Source: Echinicola soli (lineage in GTDB: Bacteria; Bacteroidota; Bacteroidia; Cytophagales; Cyclobacteriaceae). From it: DNA of 64,000 bases. The notes below the pieces were generated by a model that was not told the DNA's origin, ran no database searches, and worked only from the letters and a program-made list of their open reading frames with translations. The first letter of the stretch is position 1; each line of letters begins with the position of its first letter. The position numbers were made by a program, and so were the translations under genes. The stretch is taken from the NCBI RefSeq assembly GCF_006575665.1, contig NZ_CP041253.1, positions 2,145,001 to 2,209,000 on the forward strand, given 5' to 3'. Below are positions 54,421-64,000 of the stretch, in pieces.

Positions 54421-54898
54421 ACACTTGATGTTCTTTTTTCAATTGAACAATGAATTCTTGGATGGATTCGTTCAGGATTTGATAAACATTTTCGAATCCA
54501 TCTTCTCCACCGTAATAGGGATCCGGGACTTCTTTGGAGCTTGCTTTTGACTGAAAATCCCTCATCAGGTAGATGCGGTCATGGCTAAGATTATAGCTTT
54601 CCATCAGTTGGATGATGTTCTTTTTGTTTGTACTGTCCATGGCAATAATGTAGTCAAAATCCCTGATGTCCGCATGGTTCAGCTGCCTGCCACGATGGGA
54701 GATGGCTATGCCGTGTTTTTTTGCACTGGCCATACTACGTTCATCTGGCAATTCCCCGATATGGTAATCGGATGTGCCACAGCTGTCACTTTGGAACTTG
54801 TGGTTTAGCTCCAGTTCATTGATTTGGTGGTTAAAAATCGCTTCCGCAAGCGGTGATCTGCAGATATTGCCTAAGCAAACAAATAAAACTTTAATCAT
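54413..54898 (-). CDS. Low-molecular-weight protein-tyrosine-phosphatase family protein
   Basis: The 161-residue enzyme has the P-loop CLGNICRS at 8-15 (nucleophile Cys8, Cys13, Arg14) and the general-acid loop VPDPYYGG (about 123-130). Other family blocks are SCGTSDYHIGELPDERSM and DYIIAMDSTNKKNI. Substrates may be phosphotyrosine proteins or, given its partner, phosphorylated sugar adducts. Its 3' end overlaps the fructosamine-kinase-like gene by eight bases. It lies two bases upstream of nothing on its own side: the barrel-protein gene ends at 54901. Confidence 0.93.
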   Translation of the reverse strand: MIKVLFVCLGNICRSPLAEAIFNHQINELELNHKFQSDSCGTSDYHIGELPDERSMASAKKHGIAISHRGRQLNHADIRDFDYIIAMDSTNKKNIIQLMESYNLSHDRIYLMRDFQSKASSKEVPDPYYGGEDGFENVYQILNESIQEFIVQLKKEHQVYA

Positions 54899-54900
54899 TT

Positions 54901-55890
54901 TTATCTAATTGAAACTCCTAATCCTACATTCACGGTATTAAACTCCTGGAAAGTATAATCTCCATTGAGGAAGATGGGGCCAAACTTAAGCCTTGCTCCC
55001 AATGTCCCCATGGCGCCTTTTGCTTCATAATTTAATCTTACTGGATCAATGAGCGACTCGGATGTGCCATTGATCTCGTATGTGCCGAGCATATTATAAT
55101 CAGATGACCCCGAATTATACCCGATTGCTCCATAGACCGTCAGGATGGAGATTTTCTTACTGAGCAAGCCTTGGACAGTCCATGTGTCCACGTTCATGGT
55201 AGCTACTTGACCTTGGGCTTTGTCGATGTGGTATTTGGCGTCTAGGGAATTGTAGGCGACCAAGACAGAGAAATCAACCGGTATAATGTTAATTCCTTCA
55301 AAATACTGTTTGATGTCATGCTTCACGCCAAGTCCCCACTGGGAAACCTCTGTGTCTTCAATGGTAGTCTTTGGGATAAATCTCCCGATGATTTCAAAGC
55401 CAGCAGGTAATCCCACGGCTCCTTGGATCAGTGGAGCAGGTACGTACTTTACAGGGATGTCGATCCCCGGAGGAATATCTGCTTCAGCGAGCAATGTCTC
55501 TCCTTCATAAATCTCAAGTGATCCGGTAGCATCAGGATTGCCGTATAATGTGGGAAGTTGTACAGGGCCATTGGCTCCCTTCACCCGGATTTTTTCATAC
55601 TCGGATGGGTCAAAGGTGAACGTCTCATACTGGCCAGGAACAGCAGCACCGCTGACAGCAAATTTAAGGTCAAAACCAAGTGTTCCGTGGGGTTTGGCTG
55701 TTTGGGCCCATCCGGATCCCATGCTGTAGATAAAACCTTTTGCCGCAGGTTCTGCATAGTACCCCATGTAGGTGTTCAGATCTTCTTTGCCGGCATTTAA
55801 AATTTGTTCTACGTCGACGTTACCTTGGGCTAAGGCAGATGATCCATTGAAAATCAGTCCTGCAAAACAAAAATATAATAATTTTTTCAT
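54901..55890 (-). CDS. Outer-membrane beta-barrel protein, DUF6588-like
   Basis: The 329-residue protein has a signal peptide (1-22, SALAQG). An early block NAGKEDLNTYMGYYAEPAAK is followed by GFIYSMGSGWAQTAKPHGTLGFD, then many alternating beta strands, ending VGLGVSIR as in outer-membrane barrels. I associate the family with DUF6588, unverified. It may be a small porin-like or structural barrel. It is divergent from the Fur-family gene and ends two bases before the phosphatase gene on the same strand. Confidence 0.75.
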   Translation of the reverse strand: MKKLLYFCFAGLIFNGSSALAQGNVDVEQILNAGKEDLNTYMGYYAEPAAKGFIYSMGSGWAQTAKPHGTLGFDLKFAVSGAAVPGQYETFTFDPSEYEKIRVKGANGPVQLPTLYGNPDATGSLEIYEGETLLAEADIPPGIDIPVKYVPAPLIQGAVGLPAGFEIIGRFIPKTTIEDTEVSQWGLGVKHDIKQYFEGINIIPVDFSVLVAYNSLDAKYHIDKAQGQVATMNVDTWTVQGLLSKKISILTVYGAIGYNSGSSDYNMLGTYEINGTSESLIDPVRLNYEAKGAMGTLGARLKFGPIFLNGDYTFQEFNTVNVGLGVSIR

Positions 55891-55971
55891 CAGGTCAGTT
55901 CGTTTAAGAAATTAAAGGTAATGAAATTTAGAGTAAACTCTCCAAGGTAGAAACGACGGAAAGAAATAATT

Positions 55972-56002
55972 TTTGCATTTCCCTGTAACTTTCTTACTTT
56001 TG
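55972..56002 (+). promoter_or_regulatory. Consensus promoter of the Fur-family gene
   Basis: TTTG (55972-55975), exactly 19 bases, and TACTTTTG (55995-56002) make a full match to the Bacteroidota consensus. The start codon is 38 bases after the -7 element. Confidence 0.8.
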
Positions 56003-56009
56003 CGGAACT

Positions 56010-56032
56010 ATTATCAGATAATAATCATTCTC
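56010..56032 (+). promoter_or_regulatory. Fur/PerR-box-like operator
   Basis: A perfect inverted repeat attatc-a-gataat (56010-56022) is followed by aatcattctc. Read on the minus strand, the right part gives gagaatgattattatc, close to the Fur-box hexamer array (gataat repeats). It covers the likely transcription start, so binding by the product of the next gene would repress its own promoter. Confidence 0.6.
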
Positions 56033-56040
56033 AACAAGGA

Positions 56041-56454
56041 ATGGATACCGAGGCAATAAAAGATAAAATAGTGCAAGGGGGACTGAAGTTTACCCATCAG
56101 CGGATGGTGATCTATGAGGCAGTATCGAAGACCCATAATCACCCCACGGCTGAATGGGTGTATGAGCAAGTCCATGAACAGAACCCTTCCATTTCGCTAG
56201 GGACAGTATACAAGACCTTGGACACCTTTGTGAATGCCAACATAATCCAAAAGTTTGTCGACAACAATGGTGTGATGCGCTTTGATGGAATAATGGAAGC
56301 ACATAGCCATTTGTACGATAATGAGACCAATGAAATCAGGGATTACCGCAACCAAGAACTGGAGAAATTGATCAAGGAATTCTTTGATAAAAACAAAATC
56401 CGGGACTTTGAAGTGGAGGATATCTCAGTGGTCATCAAGGGCCACAACAAATAA
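56041..56454 (+). CDS. Fur-family transcriptional regulator (PerR-like), cysteine-free
   Basis: The 137-residue protein has the Fur winged helix (GGLKFTHQRMVIYEAV, HPTAEWVYEQVHEQNPSISL, GTVYKTLDTFVNANII) and a short dimerisation half. The histidine-rich metal region is reduced to MEAHSHLYDNETNEIRDY. There is no cysteine at all, so the usual Cys4 structural zinc site of PerR and many Fur proteins is missing. A Fur-box-like operator lies at its promoter and a peroxiredoxin gene follows after 52 bases. Both suggest a peroxide-responsive role; Fur, Zur or other metal sensing is not excluded. Confidence 0.87.
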   Translation: MDTEAIKDKIVQGGLKFTHQRMVIYEAVSKTHNHPTAEWVYEQVHEQNPSISLGTVYKTLDTFVNANIIQKFVDNNGVMRFDGIMEAHSHLYDNETNEIRDYRNQELEKLIKEFFDKNKIRDFEVEDISVVIKGHNK

Positions 56455-56506
56455 ATTTAAAAATCATATTTTCTAAACATAACTAATAAATTTAAACGTA
56501 AAAAGT

Positions 56507-57136
56507 ATGTCATTAGTAGGAAAAAAAGCCCCATTATTTAGCGCACCAGCAGTGATCAATGGTGAAGAAATCGTAGAAAACTTCTCTTTGGAGCAGTATG
56601 TCGGTAAGCAAGAAGTGATCTTCTATTTCTACCCAAAAGATTTTACTTTCGTGTGTCCTACTGAAATCTTGGCTTTCCAGGAGAAGTTGGCTGAATTTGA
56701 AAAAAGAGGTGTAGCCGTAGTAGGTGCTTCTTGCGACACCGAGGAAACCCACCTTGCATGGTTGGCCACTCCTAAGGCTAACGGTGGTATCGAAGGGGTT
56801 ACTTATCCTTTGGTAGCTGATCCAGCTAAAACCATCGCCCATAACTTCGGTGTTTTGGCCGGTGAGTGGAACTACAACGAAGAAGGTGAATTGATCTATG
56901 AAGGTGCTCCAGTAGCATTCAGAGGTTCTTTCCTTATCGATAAAGAAGGTGTGGTAAGACACGAAACCATCAATGACCTTCCACTTGGAAGAAACATTGA
57001 TGAGATGATCAGATTGGTAGATGCTCTTCACCACGTAGAAAAACACGGTGAAGTTTGTCCAGCTAACTGGGAAGAGGGTAAGGAAGCGATGAAAGCGACC
57101 AAAGAAGGTGTATCTGAATACCTAGCCAAAAACTAA
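56507..57136 (+). CDS. Typical 2-Cys peroxiredoxin (AhpC type)
   Basis: The 209-residue enzyme reduces peroxides. The peroxidatic cysteine is Cys50 in FYPKDFTFVCPTE, and the resolving cysteine is in GEVCPANW (about 184). Other family blocks are VVGASCDTEETHLAWL and FRGSFLIDKEGVVRHETIND. The C-terminal tail KEAMKATKEGVSEYLAKN has the YL element of redox-sensitive 2-Cys forms. No promoter lies in the 52-base gap after the Fur-family gene, so it is probably cotranscribed and controlled by it. A strong terminator follows. Its reductase (AhpF or thioredoxin) is not in the window. Confidence 0.95.
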   Translation: MSLVGKKAPLFSAPAVINGEEIVENFSLEQYVGKQEVIFYFYPKDFTFVCPTEILAFQEKLAEFEKRGVAVVGASCDTEETHLAWLATPKANGGIEGVTYPLVADPAKTIAHNFGVLAGEWNYNEEGELIYEGAPVAFRGSFLIDKEGVVRHETINDLPLGRNIDEMIRLVDALHHVEKHGEVCPANWEEGKEAMKATKEGVSEYLAKN

Positions 57137-57160
57137 TTATTGCTGAAATAGCGAATATTT

Positions 57161-57191
57161 AAAAGCCCTGGAGTTATTCAGGGCTTTTTTT
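57161..57191 (+). terminator. Terminator after the peroxiredoxin gene
   Basis: aaagccctg and cagggcttt form a nine-pair stem with an eight-base loop, followed by a T-run, 25 bases after the stop. Confidence 0.92.
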
Positions 57192-57333
57192 ATGTGCCCC
57201 CCAATACTGATTATGGATCAAGCGGTAAAGTAGAGAGCATTAATCCTTTGATTATAATATACTTTCTTTATTGTTTTTCTGCCAGAAAGATCCTGTGTTA
57301 AAAGCCAAGGTATAAGCCTGTTTTTTACCTGAT

Positions 57334-57386
57334 GTTCCAACAGCTTTGCTGGGGAACCATGAGCAGTGAGTTTTCAACTCAACACC
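57334..57386 (+). repeat. Local direct repeat, first copy
   Basis: The 53 bases from gttccaacagctttgctggg to aactcaacacc recur at 57641-57693 with three to four differences. The unit contains two small inverted repeats (gttcc/ggaac and gagtt/aactc). It lies in the 690-base gene-free gap 57192-57888. Confidence 0.8.
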
Positions 57387-57495
57387 TGTTAAAGTACGGG
57401 CGGCATAGCGCATTAGTTCTTTTCTATTAAGTGGTATATCAACGCCAATTGGTCTGCTCCGCCGTTAGGTGGGCTAGCTTGGTAACCAATAAGAT

Positions 57496-57628
57496 ATGGA
57501 TAAGCCACAAAGTCACCAAGGCACTAAGTTCCTTGGAAATAAATGCCGCTGGCACGACACCTCCCAACCAATTCACTTCTCCCAACCAATTCACTTTGTG
57601 ACTTCGAGCCATCGTGGCAAAAAAAAAC
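57496..57628 (+). repeat. Diverged family A repeat with short tandem repeats
   Basis: gccacaaagtcaccaaggca and tttgtgacttcgagccatcg then gtggcaaaaaaaa recall family A ends at 1350 and 15158. Between them caaccaattcacttctcc is nearly repeated in tandem. The resemblance is partial. Confidence 0.4.
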
Positions 57629-57640
57629 AGGCCAGCTGTT

Positions 57641-57693
57641 GTTCCGACAGCTTTGCTGGGGAACCATGAGCATTGAGTTTTTAACTCAACACC
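57641..57693 (+). repeat. Local direct repeat, second copy
   Basis: Second copy of the 53-base unit at 57334-57386 (gttccgacagctttgctggg to aactcaacacc), same orientation, about 307 bases downstream. Confidence 0.8.
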
Positions 57694-57877
57694 ACCAACT
57701 GAAGTTATTTTTCGCACATGATTTGACGTTAAGCACAGAGGAGCATAGAATACGATTGGTGTGAATACATTAAATACGGATGTCAGTATCCGTGATATTT
57801 CCAATGTAGGGAACTAGTGGCATATCCGCTTGATCAGAAAACTTCCGTCCATATAAGGTCGTTTACCTGCTTCTTGC

Positions 57878-57885
57878 TATTTTTG
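57878..57885 (+). promoter_or_regulatory. -7 element next to the waaA start codon
   Basis: TATTTTTG fits TAnnTTTG and ends three bases before the ATG at 57889, so the message would be nearly leaderless. It argues against the upstream start at 57817. Confidence 0.45.
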
Positions 57886-57888
57886 GGC

Positions 57889-59154
57889 ATGAAGGTGATA
57901 TATGATTTTTCGGTTTGGGCCTTTTCCGGAATGCTAAGGTTGGCCAGTGGCGGGGATTCGAAATTGGCCCGGCTGGTGAAGGGCAGAAGGCCTGTGTTCG
58001 ATGAGGTGGCCGCTTTTAGGGCGAAGTTCCCTGGGAAAGTGGCGTGGTTTCATGTGGCCTCTTTGGGGGAATATGAACAGGCCAAGCCAGTAATAGCTAA
58101 ATTGAAGAAGGAGCAACCTCCGCTGGCCATTTTGGTGACTTTTTTCAGTCCCAGTGGTTATGAAAATGTCATCAAGAAGCCCCAGCAGAACGTCGATGGC
58201 GTGACCTATTTGCCTTTTGACACGCAGGGAAATGCGCGGCAGTTTTTGGAAGTAGTAAAGCCGTCAGTGGTGTTTTTTGTGAAATATGACCTATGGGCCA
58301 ATTTCATCTTTGAAGCCAAGAAAAGGGATGTGCCTTTATTTCTGTTTTCAGCTTCACTGCGGAAGGAGCAAGTTTACTTTCAATTTTATGGAGGGTTTTT
58401 CAGAAAGGTACTCAAGTGTTTTGATCATATATATACCCAGAATCACCAGACGCAGCAATTGCTACAGGAAATAGGCATTTCCCAGACTACCGTGACTGGT
58501 GATACCCGTTATGACAATGTCCAGGCCATTAGTCGGTCTCCCAATAAGTTTCCGGAAATCGAAGCACTTTTTACGGACAAAAAGGTGATGGTGGTAGGGA
58601 GTGCCTGGCAGGAAGACATGGAAGTGATCTTGCCTTTTGTGAATAGCCATGTTGATTATCATTACATCATCGCACCACATAATATTGATGCGGGGCAAAT
58701 AGCCGGCTGGCAAAAGCAAATCAAACACAAATCACTCAAATATTCTGAGTTGGCCGAAAATCCCTCAGCAGGAGTCAACGTGCTTTTTATCGATAATATT
58801 GGCATGCTGTCCTCTCTTTACCAGTACGCCAAGGTCGCTTATGTAGGCGGCGCATTTGGCAAAGGCCTGCATAATATTTTGGAACCCTTGGCTTTTTATA
58901 TTCCTGTCTTTTTTGGCAAGCTCAAGAAGGTTAATAAATTTCCGGAAGCTGGGATTAGCCAGCAATACGGCTGTGGCTTTGAGGTGGGAAATGCCGAAGC
59001 ATTTGAAAAAATAGTCTTAGCTTTGGAGGAGCAGGAAGCTTACACAAAGGCTGTGAATGCGGCGGAGAAACTGGTCACAGATAACCTTGGCAGCGCGGAT
59101 AAAATCATCAAAGGGGTATTAAATAACGTCCAATGGAACAAAAAGGAAGGGTAA
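57889..59154 (+). CDS. waaA: 3-deoxy-D-manno-octulosonic-acid transferase
   Basis: The 421-residue GT30 enzyme adds Kdo to lipid A at the inner membrane. The N-terminus MKVIYDFSVWAFSGMLRLAS is a membrane-associated segment. WFHVASLGEYEQAKPVI has the family SxGE motif with the catalytic Glu. VVFFVKYDLWANFI is the usual EtELWPN-like block, here with KYDLW. The C-terminal half has VGSAWQEDMEVIL, IIAPHNID and the nucleotide-sugar block VGGAFGKGLHNILEPLAF. The start at 57889 is preferred to 57817. It overlaps rsgA by 22 bases. Confidence 0.92.
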   Translation: MKVIYDFSVWAFSGMLRLASGGDSKLARLVKGRRPVFDEVAAFRAKFPGKVAWFHVASLGEYEQAKPVIAKLKKEQPPLAILVTFFSPSGYENVIKKPQQNVDGVTYLPFDTQGNARQFLEVVKPSVVFFVKYDLWANFIFEAKKRDVPLFLFSASLRKEQVYFQFYGGFFRKVLKCFDHIYTQNHQTQQLLQEIGISQTTVTGDTRYDNVQAISRSPNKFPEIEALFTDKKVMVVGSAWQEDMEVILPFVNSHVDYHYIIAPHNIDAGQIAGWQKQIKHKSLKYSELAENPSAGVNVLFIDNIGMLSSLYQYAKVAYVGGAFGKGLHNILEPLAFYIPVFFGKLKKVNKFPEAGISQQYGCGFEVGNAEAFEKIVLALEEQEAYTKAVNAAEKLVTDNLGSADKIIKGVLNNVQWNKKEG

Positions 59155-60062
59155 TAAAGTCCACGGGCAGTTGGTATGAAGTAGAAACAGATTCCGGGCT
59201 GGTGAAAGCTCGCTTGAGGGGCAAGTTTAAGCAGGACGACCTGAAGCTTACCAATCCCATTGCGGTGGGCGACTTTGTGTTGTTGGCCAAAGAGGAAAAC
59301 CAAGAGAGTGCGGTGATTTCAAGCATACTGCCCCGGGAAAACTATATCATTCGAAAGTCCACTAGGAAGAACAATTTTTCGCATATTTTGGCTTCCAATA
59401 TTGATCAGGCTTTTTTGGTGGTGACGCTGAAGCAGCCTCGGACTTCATTGGGTTTTATCGATCGGTTTATTGTCAGTACGGAGAGCTTCAGGATTCCTAC
59501 TACGATTGTGGTAAACAAGATGGATCTTGTAAAAAAAGAAAAGGATAAAGAATTTCTTCAGGATATCCATGAGATTTATGAGCCGTTAGGTTACCCAGTG
59601 TTGGAGATATCGACCCTCAGTGACGAAGGGCTCCAAGGGAAGTTTCTGCCCAGTCTGGAAGGCAAGGCCACCTTGCTCAGTGGGCATTCCGGTGTGGGGA
59701 AATCCTCCCTGCTGAATAAGGTCGTCCCTGAAGCATTACAGTCCACCAAGGAGATTTCTACTTTCACCTCAAAAGGGGTGCATACCACTACGTTTGCAGA
59801 AATGTTCCCATTGGCAGGTGGAGGATACCTGATCGATACTCCTGGGATCAAGGAGTTTGGGATTTTGGATATTGACGACCAGGAGCTCTCACATTATTTT
59901 GTGGAGATGAGAAAATACCTTGGGCAATGCAAGTACAATAATTGCAAGCACATCAATGAACCTGGATGCAAGGTCTTAGAAGTGTTGGAAGAAGGATATA
60001 TCCATCCATACAGGTATGACAGTTACGTTAAGATTTTAAATGAGGAAGATACTTTCAGGTAA
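59133..60062 (+). CDS. rsgA: Ribosome small-subunit-dependent GTPase A
   Basis: The 309-residue circularly permuted GTPase acts late in 30S assembly. An N-terminal OB fold (1-70) precedes the G domain in the order G4 (VVNKMDLVKK), G1 (GHSGVGKSS) and G3 (DTPGIKEFG). The C-terminal zinc finger is CKYNNCKHINEPGCKV. Its start lies inside the waaA 3' end, so translation may be coupled. Confidence 0.96.
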   Translation: MEQKGRVIKSTGSWYEVETDSGLVKARLRGKFKQDDLKLTNPIAVGDFVLLAKEENQESAVISSILPRENYIIRKSTRKNNFSHILASNIDQAFLVVTLKQPRTSLGFIDRFIVSTESFRIPTTIVVNKMDLVKKEKDKEFLQDIHEIYEPLGYPVLEISTLSDEGLQGKFLPSLEGKATLLSGHSGVGKSSLLNKVVPEALQSTKEISTFTSKGVHTTTFAEMFPLAGGGYLIDTPGIKEFGILDIDDQELSHYFVEMRKYLGQCKYNNCKHINEPGCKVLEVLEEGYIHPYRYDSYVKILNEEDTFR

Positions 60063-60126
60063 GGGTAAGGCTCCTGTTTCCATTTAGGTGAAAATCCTAA
60101 ATCTTTCAATTTTCAAATGCTTAATC

Positions 60127-60157
60127 TTTGAATCCATTTCCAATTGCAGTATTTTTC
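60127..60157 (+). promoter_or_regulatory. Promoter of the phosphoribosyltransferase gene
   Basis: TTTG (60127-60130), exactly 19 bases, and TATTTTTC (60150-60157) match the consensus with one change in the last base. The ATG at 60186 is 28 bases downstream, supporting that start over 60144. Confidence 0.6.
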
Positions 60158-60185
60158 GCAGGCAAAAACGATTGATAAGATCATC

Positions 60186-60689
60186 ATGAGTGAGATAAAG
60201 ACATTAGTACTGAATCATAAGCAAATCCACCAAAAGATCGTCCGCATCGCCTATGAAATATATGAAAGGAATGCCGGAGAACAGGAGCTGGTTTTTGCAG
60301 GTGTGACGGGAATGGGCAGTGTTCTGGCGGGTATTTTGGCGGAGAAAGTCAGGGAGATTTCTAGTTTGGAAATACAGCAGGTGGAAGTTTCCTTGGATAA
60401 GTTTACCAAAAAACAACCAGCAATAAACGTCAATCCTGAAGTGGACCTGACGGATAAGTGCCTGCTGATCGTGGATGATGTGCTGAACTCTGGTCGCACG
60501 CTTACCTATGTAATGGAGCCTTTTGTGAAATATGCCGTAAAGAAGATCGAAATAGCCGTTTTAGTAAACAGAAGCCATAAAAAATTCCCTGTTTCTGCAG
60601 ATTATACAGGTTATGAACTGGCTACGACGCTAAGCGAGAATATTGAGGTGCACTTGGATGACCATGATTCCACTGTTTACCTACAATAG
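60186..60689 (+). CDS. Phosphoribosyltransferase family protein (PyrR-like)
   Basis: The 167-residue type I PRTase has the PRPP-binding motif LLIVDDVLNSGRT (about 95-107) and the preceding FAGVTGMGSVLAGILAEKV loop. The lead HKQIHQKIVRIAYEIYERN and the end DYTGYELATTLSENIEVHLD resemble PyrR-type and hypoxanthine PRTases. PyrR proteins regulate pyrimidine genes and have weak uracil PRTase activity; this assignment is only by resemblance. The ATG at 60186 is preferred (MSEIKTLVLNHKQ). Confidence 0.85.
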   Translation: MSEIKTLVLNHKQIHQKIVRIAYEIYERNAGEQELVFAGVTGMGSVLAGILAEKVREISSLEIQQVEVSLDKFTKKQPAINVNPEVDLTDKCLLIVDDVLNSGRTLTYVMEPFVKYAVKKIEIAVLVNRSHKKFPVSADYTGYELATTLSENIEVHLDDHDSTVYLQ

Positions 60690-60774
60690 TAATAGTCAGC
60701 CTGGCCATTGCCCTAAGGCAATTTGCTCAATACTACATACCCAATACTAAAACATTACTTTATACCCAGCGACC

Positions 60775-61596
60775 ATGTCCGTACATCAATCCTCCAATAT
60801 CAAGAGAATCACGACCCACGTCTTGCAGGAAATGAAGACGCGCGGTGAAAAAATATCCATGCTGACCGCTTATGATTTTTCCATGGCAGGGATTTTGGAT
60901 GCAGCGGGTCTTGACATCATACTGGTGGGCGATTCTGCTTCCAATGTAATGGCTGGTCACGAAACTACACTGCCTATTACGCTGGATCAGATGATCTATC
61001 ATGCTTCATCTGTGGTACGCGCAGTAAAACGGGCATTGGTAGTGGTGGACATTCCCTTTGGTTCGTATCAGGGTAATTCCTCAGAGGCACTTCGCTCAGC
61101 GATCAGGATCATGAAAGAATCTGGAGCGCATGCGGTGAAGGTGGAAGGAGGGGCCGAGATCAAGGAGTCTGTCGTGCGGATATTGAGTGCCGGTGTGCCA
61201 GTGATGGGGCATTTGGGGCTTACGCCACAATCCATTTATAAGTTTGGTACCTATACGGTCAGGGCAAAAGAAGACGACGAAGCAGCTAAATTGATCGCTG
61301 ATGCCAAGGTGCTGGAGGAGTGTGGCTGCTTTGCGATCACACTGGAGAAGATTCCTGCACAGCTCGCCAAAAAAGTGGCTGAAACCGTGTCCATTCCCGT
61401 GATCGGTATTGGAGCGGGGCCTTATGTGGATGGTCAAGTGCTGGTCGTGCACGACATGTTGGGGATTACGCAGGAATTCAAGCCGCGGTTTTTACGGCAA
61501 TATGCAGATCTAAGGAACATTATGACAGAAGCTGTGGAGGGCTATATCAAAGATGTCAAATCCAAAGATTTCCCTAATGATAAAGAGAGCTATTAA
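60775..61596 (+). CDS. panB: 3-methyl-2-oxobutanoate hydroxymethyltransferase
   Basis: The 273-residue TIM-barrel enzyme makes ketopantoate for pantothenate and coenzyme A. Motifs are [40 protein letters not shown] (metal Asp), [26 protein letters not shown] and [18 protein letters not shown]. Length is typical. It follows the PRTase by 85 bases. No other pantothenate gene is near. A terminator follows. Confidence 0.96.
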   Translation: MSVHQSSNIKRITTHVLQEMKTRGEKISMLTAYDFSMAGILDAAGLDIILVGDSASNVMAGHETTLPITLDQMIYHASSVVRAVKRALVVVDIPFGSYQGNSSEALRSAIRIMKESGAHAVKVEGGAEIKESVVRILSAGVPVMGHLGLTPQSIYKFGTYTVRAKEDDEAAKLIADAKVLEECGCFAITLEKIPAQLAKKVAETVSIPVIGIGAGPYVDGQVLVVHDMLGITQEFKPRFLRQYADLRNIMTEAVEGYIKDVKSKDFPNDKESY

Positions 61597-61622
61597 AAGT
61601 GCAAGGCATTAAGTATAATGTA

Positions 61623-61661
61623 AGTGGTCCAAGTCTAAAGATTTGGACCACTTTATTTTAG
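61623..61661 (+). terminator. Terminator after panB
   Basis: aagtggtccaa and ttggaccactt form an 11-pair stem with a loop of about nine bases, followed by tatttt. The remaining gap to 61949 holds a weak promoter and no gene. Confidence 0.85.
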
Positions 61662-61806
61662 TTTAAAATATCATGTATAATATATAGGGAGGGGATTTAT
61701 GGTGAATGGGAAAGTATTATTCCGTAAATCAAAATGAAGTTTTGTCCGGTGTGCCGGGCTGTCATGCTTACAACTTGCTGTGATCCTGTATATTCACATA
61801 CAAACC

Positions 61807-61836
61807 TTTGAATACGCGATATTTTGCGTAATTTAG
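61807..61836 (+). promoter_or_regulatory. Possible promoter of the isocitrate dehydrogenase gene
   Basis: TTTG (61807-61810), 18 bases and TAATTTAG (61829-61836) match with one change in the -7 element. The leader would be about 110 bases. Confidence 0.35.
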
Positions 61837-61864
61837 CGGCAAAATCAAGTGCTTAGGCATTTAA

Positions 61865-64000
<2,136 letters not shown>

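Overview
The window reads as a chromosomal segment of a marine-type Bacteroidota, most likely a Cyclobacteriaceae member such as Echinicola. This is inferred from family content: SusC/SusD pairs, PorT, DUF2851, DUF5606, a monomeric NADP isocitrate dehydrogenase, several promoters of the Bacteroidota type (TTTG, about 19 bases, TAnnTTTG) and weak Shine-Dalgarno sites. No species identity was computed.

Layout. Bases 1-1236 are the end of an rRNA operon (23S 3' part, 5S, terminator). From 1838 to 9292 come housekeeping genes: a coiled-coil protein, a Uup-type ABC-F ATPase, a flavoprotein, a nucleoside phosphorylase, TrhO, a NeuD-like acyltransferase and DUF2851. Bases 9506-13770 form a small AT-rich islet. 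It has a leftward operon (HTH regulator, unlisted 41-residue peptide with nine cysteines, small membrane protein, TPR lipoprotein, TonB-dependent receptor) and is bounded by a degenerate second copy of the pyrF 3' end. Intact pyrF follows, then a repeat-rich 1 kb gap, then lolA, ftsK and pyrD.

Bases 20254-38021 are a glycan-uptake region. A GH95 alpha-L-fucosidase-type lipoprotein is followed by two tandem copies of a four-gene unit (SusC, SusD, FAS1-like lipoprotein, unknown lipoprotein). A 214-base near-identical fragment of the xerD 3' end lies between the copies, and intact xerD follows the second. The copies are mosaics of near-identical and diverged tracts. Their upstream regions are unrelated.

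Bases 39145-64000 are mainly core metabolism and cell biology: aroQ, an aminotransferase, MarC, RNase HI, TrmN6, a saccharopine dehydrogenase-like protein, cytidine deaminase, an esterase, ThuA, an M15 dipeptidase, an SDR, porT-ubiE, engB, DUF5606, fbp, aspartokinase, a fructosamine kinase-like protein, LMW-PTP, a cysteine-free Fur-family regulator with a 2-Cys peroxiredoxin, waaA, rsgA, a PRTase, panB and a monomeric isocitrate dehydrogenase cut by the window end.

Intergenic gaps carry at least two dispersed repeat families, hairpin-forming MITE-like elements and local direct repeats. No tRNA, CRISPR array or intact insertion sequence was seen. The most unusual item is the Cys-rich peptide operon; the second is the duplication/recombination history around SusC/SusD and xerD.
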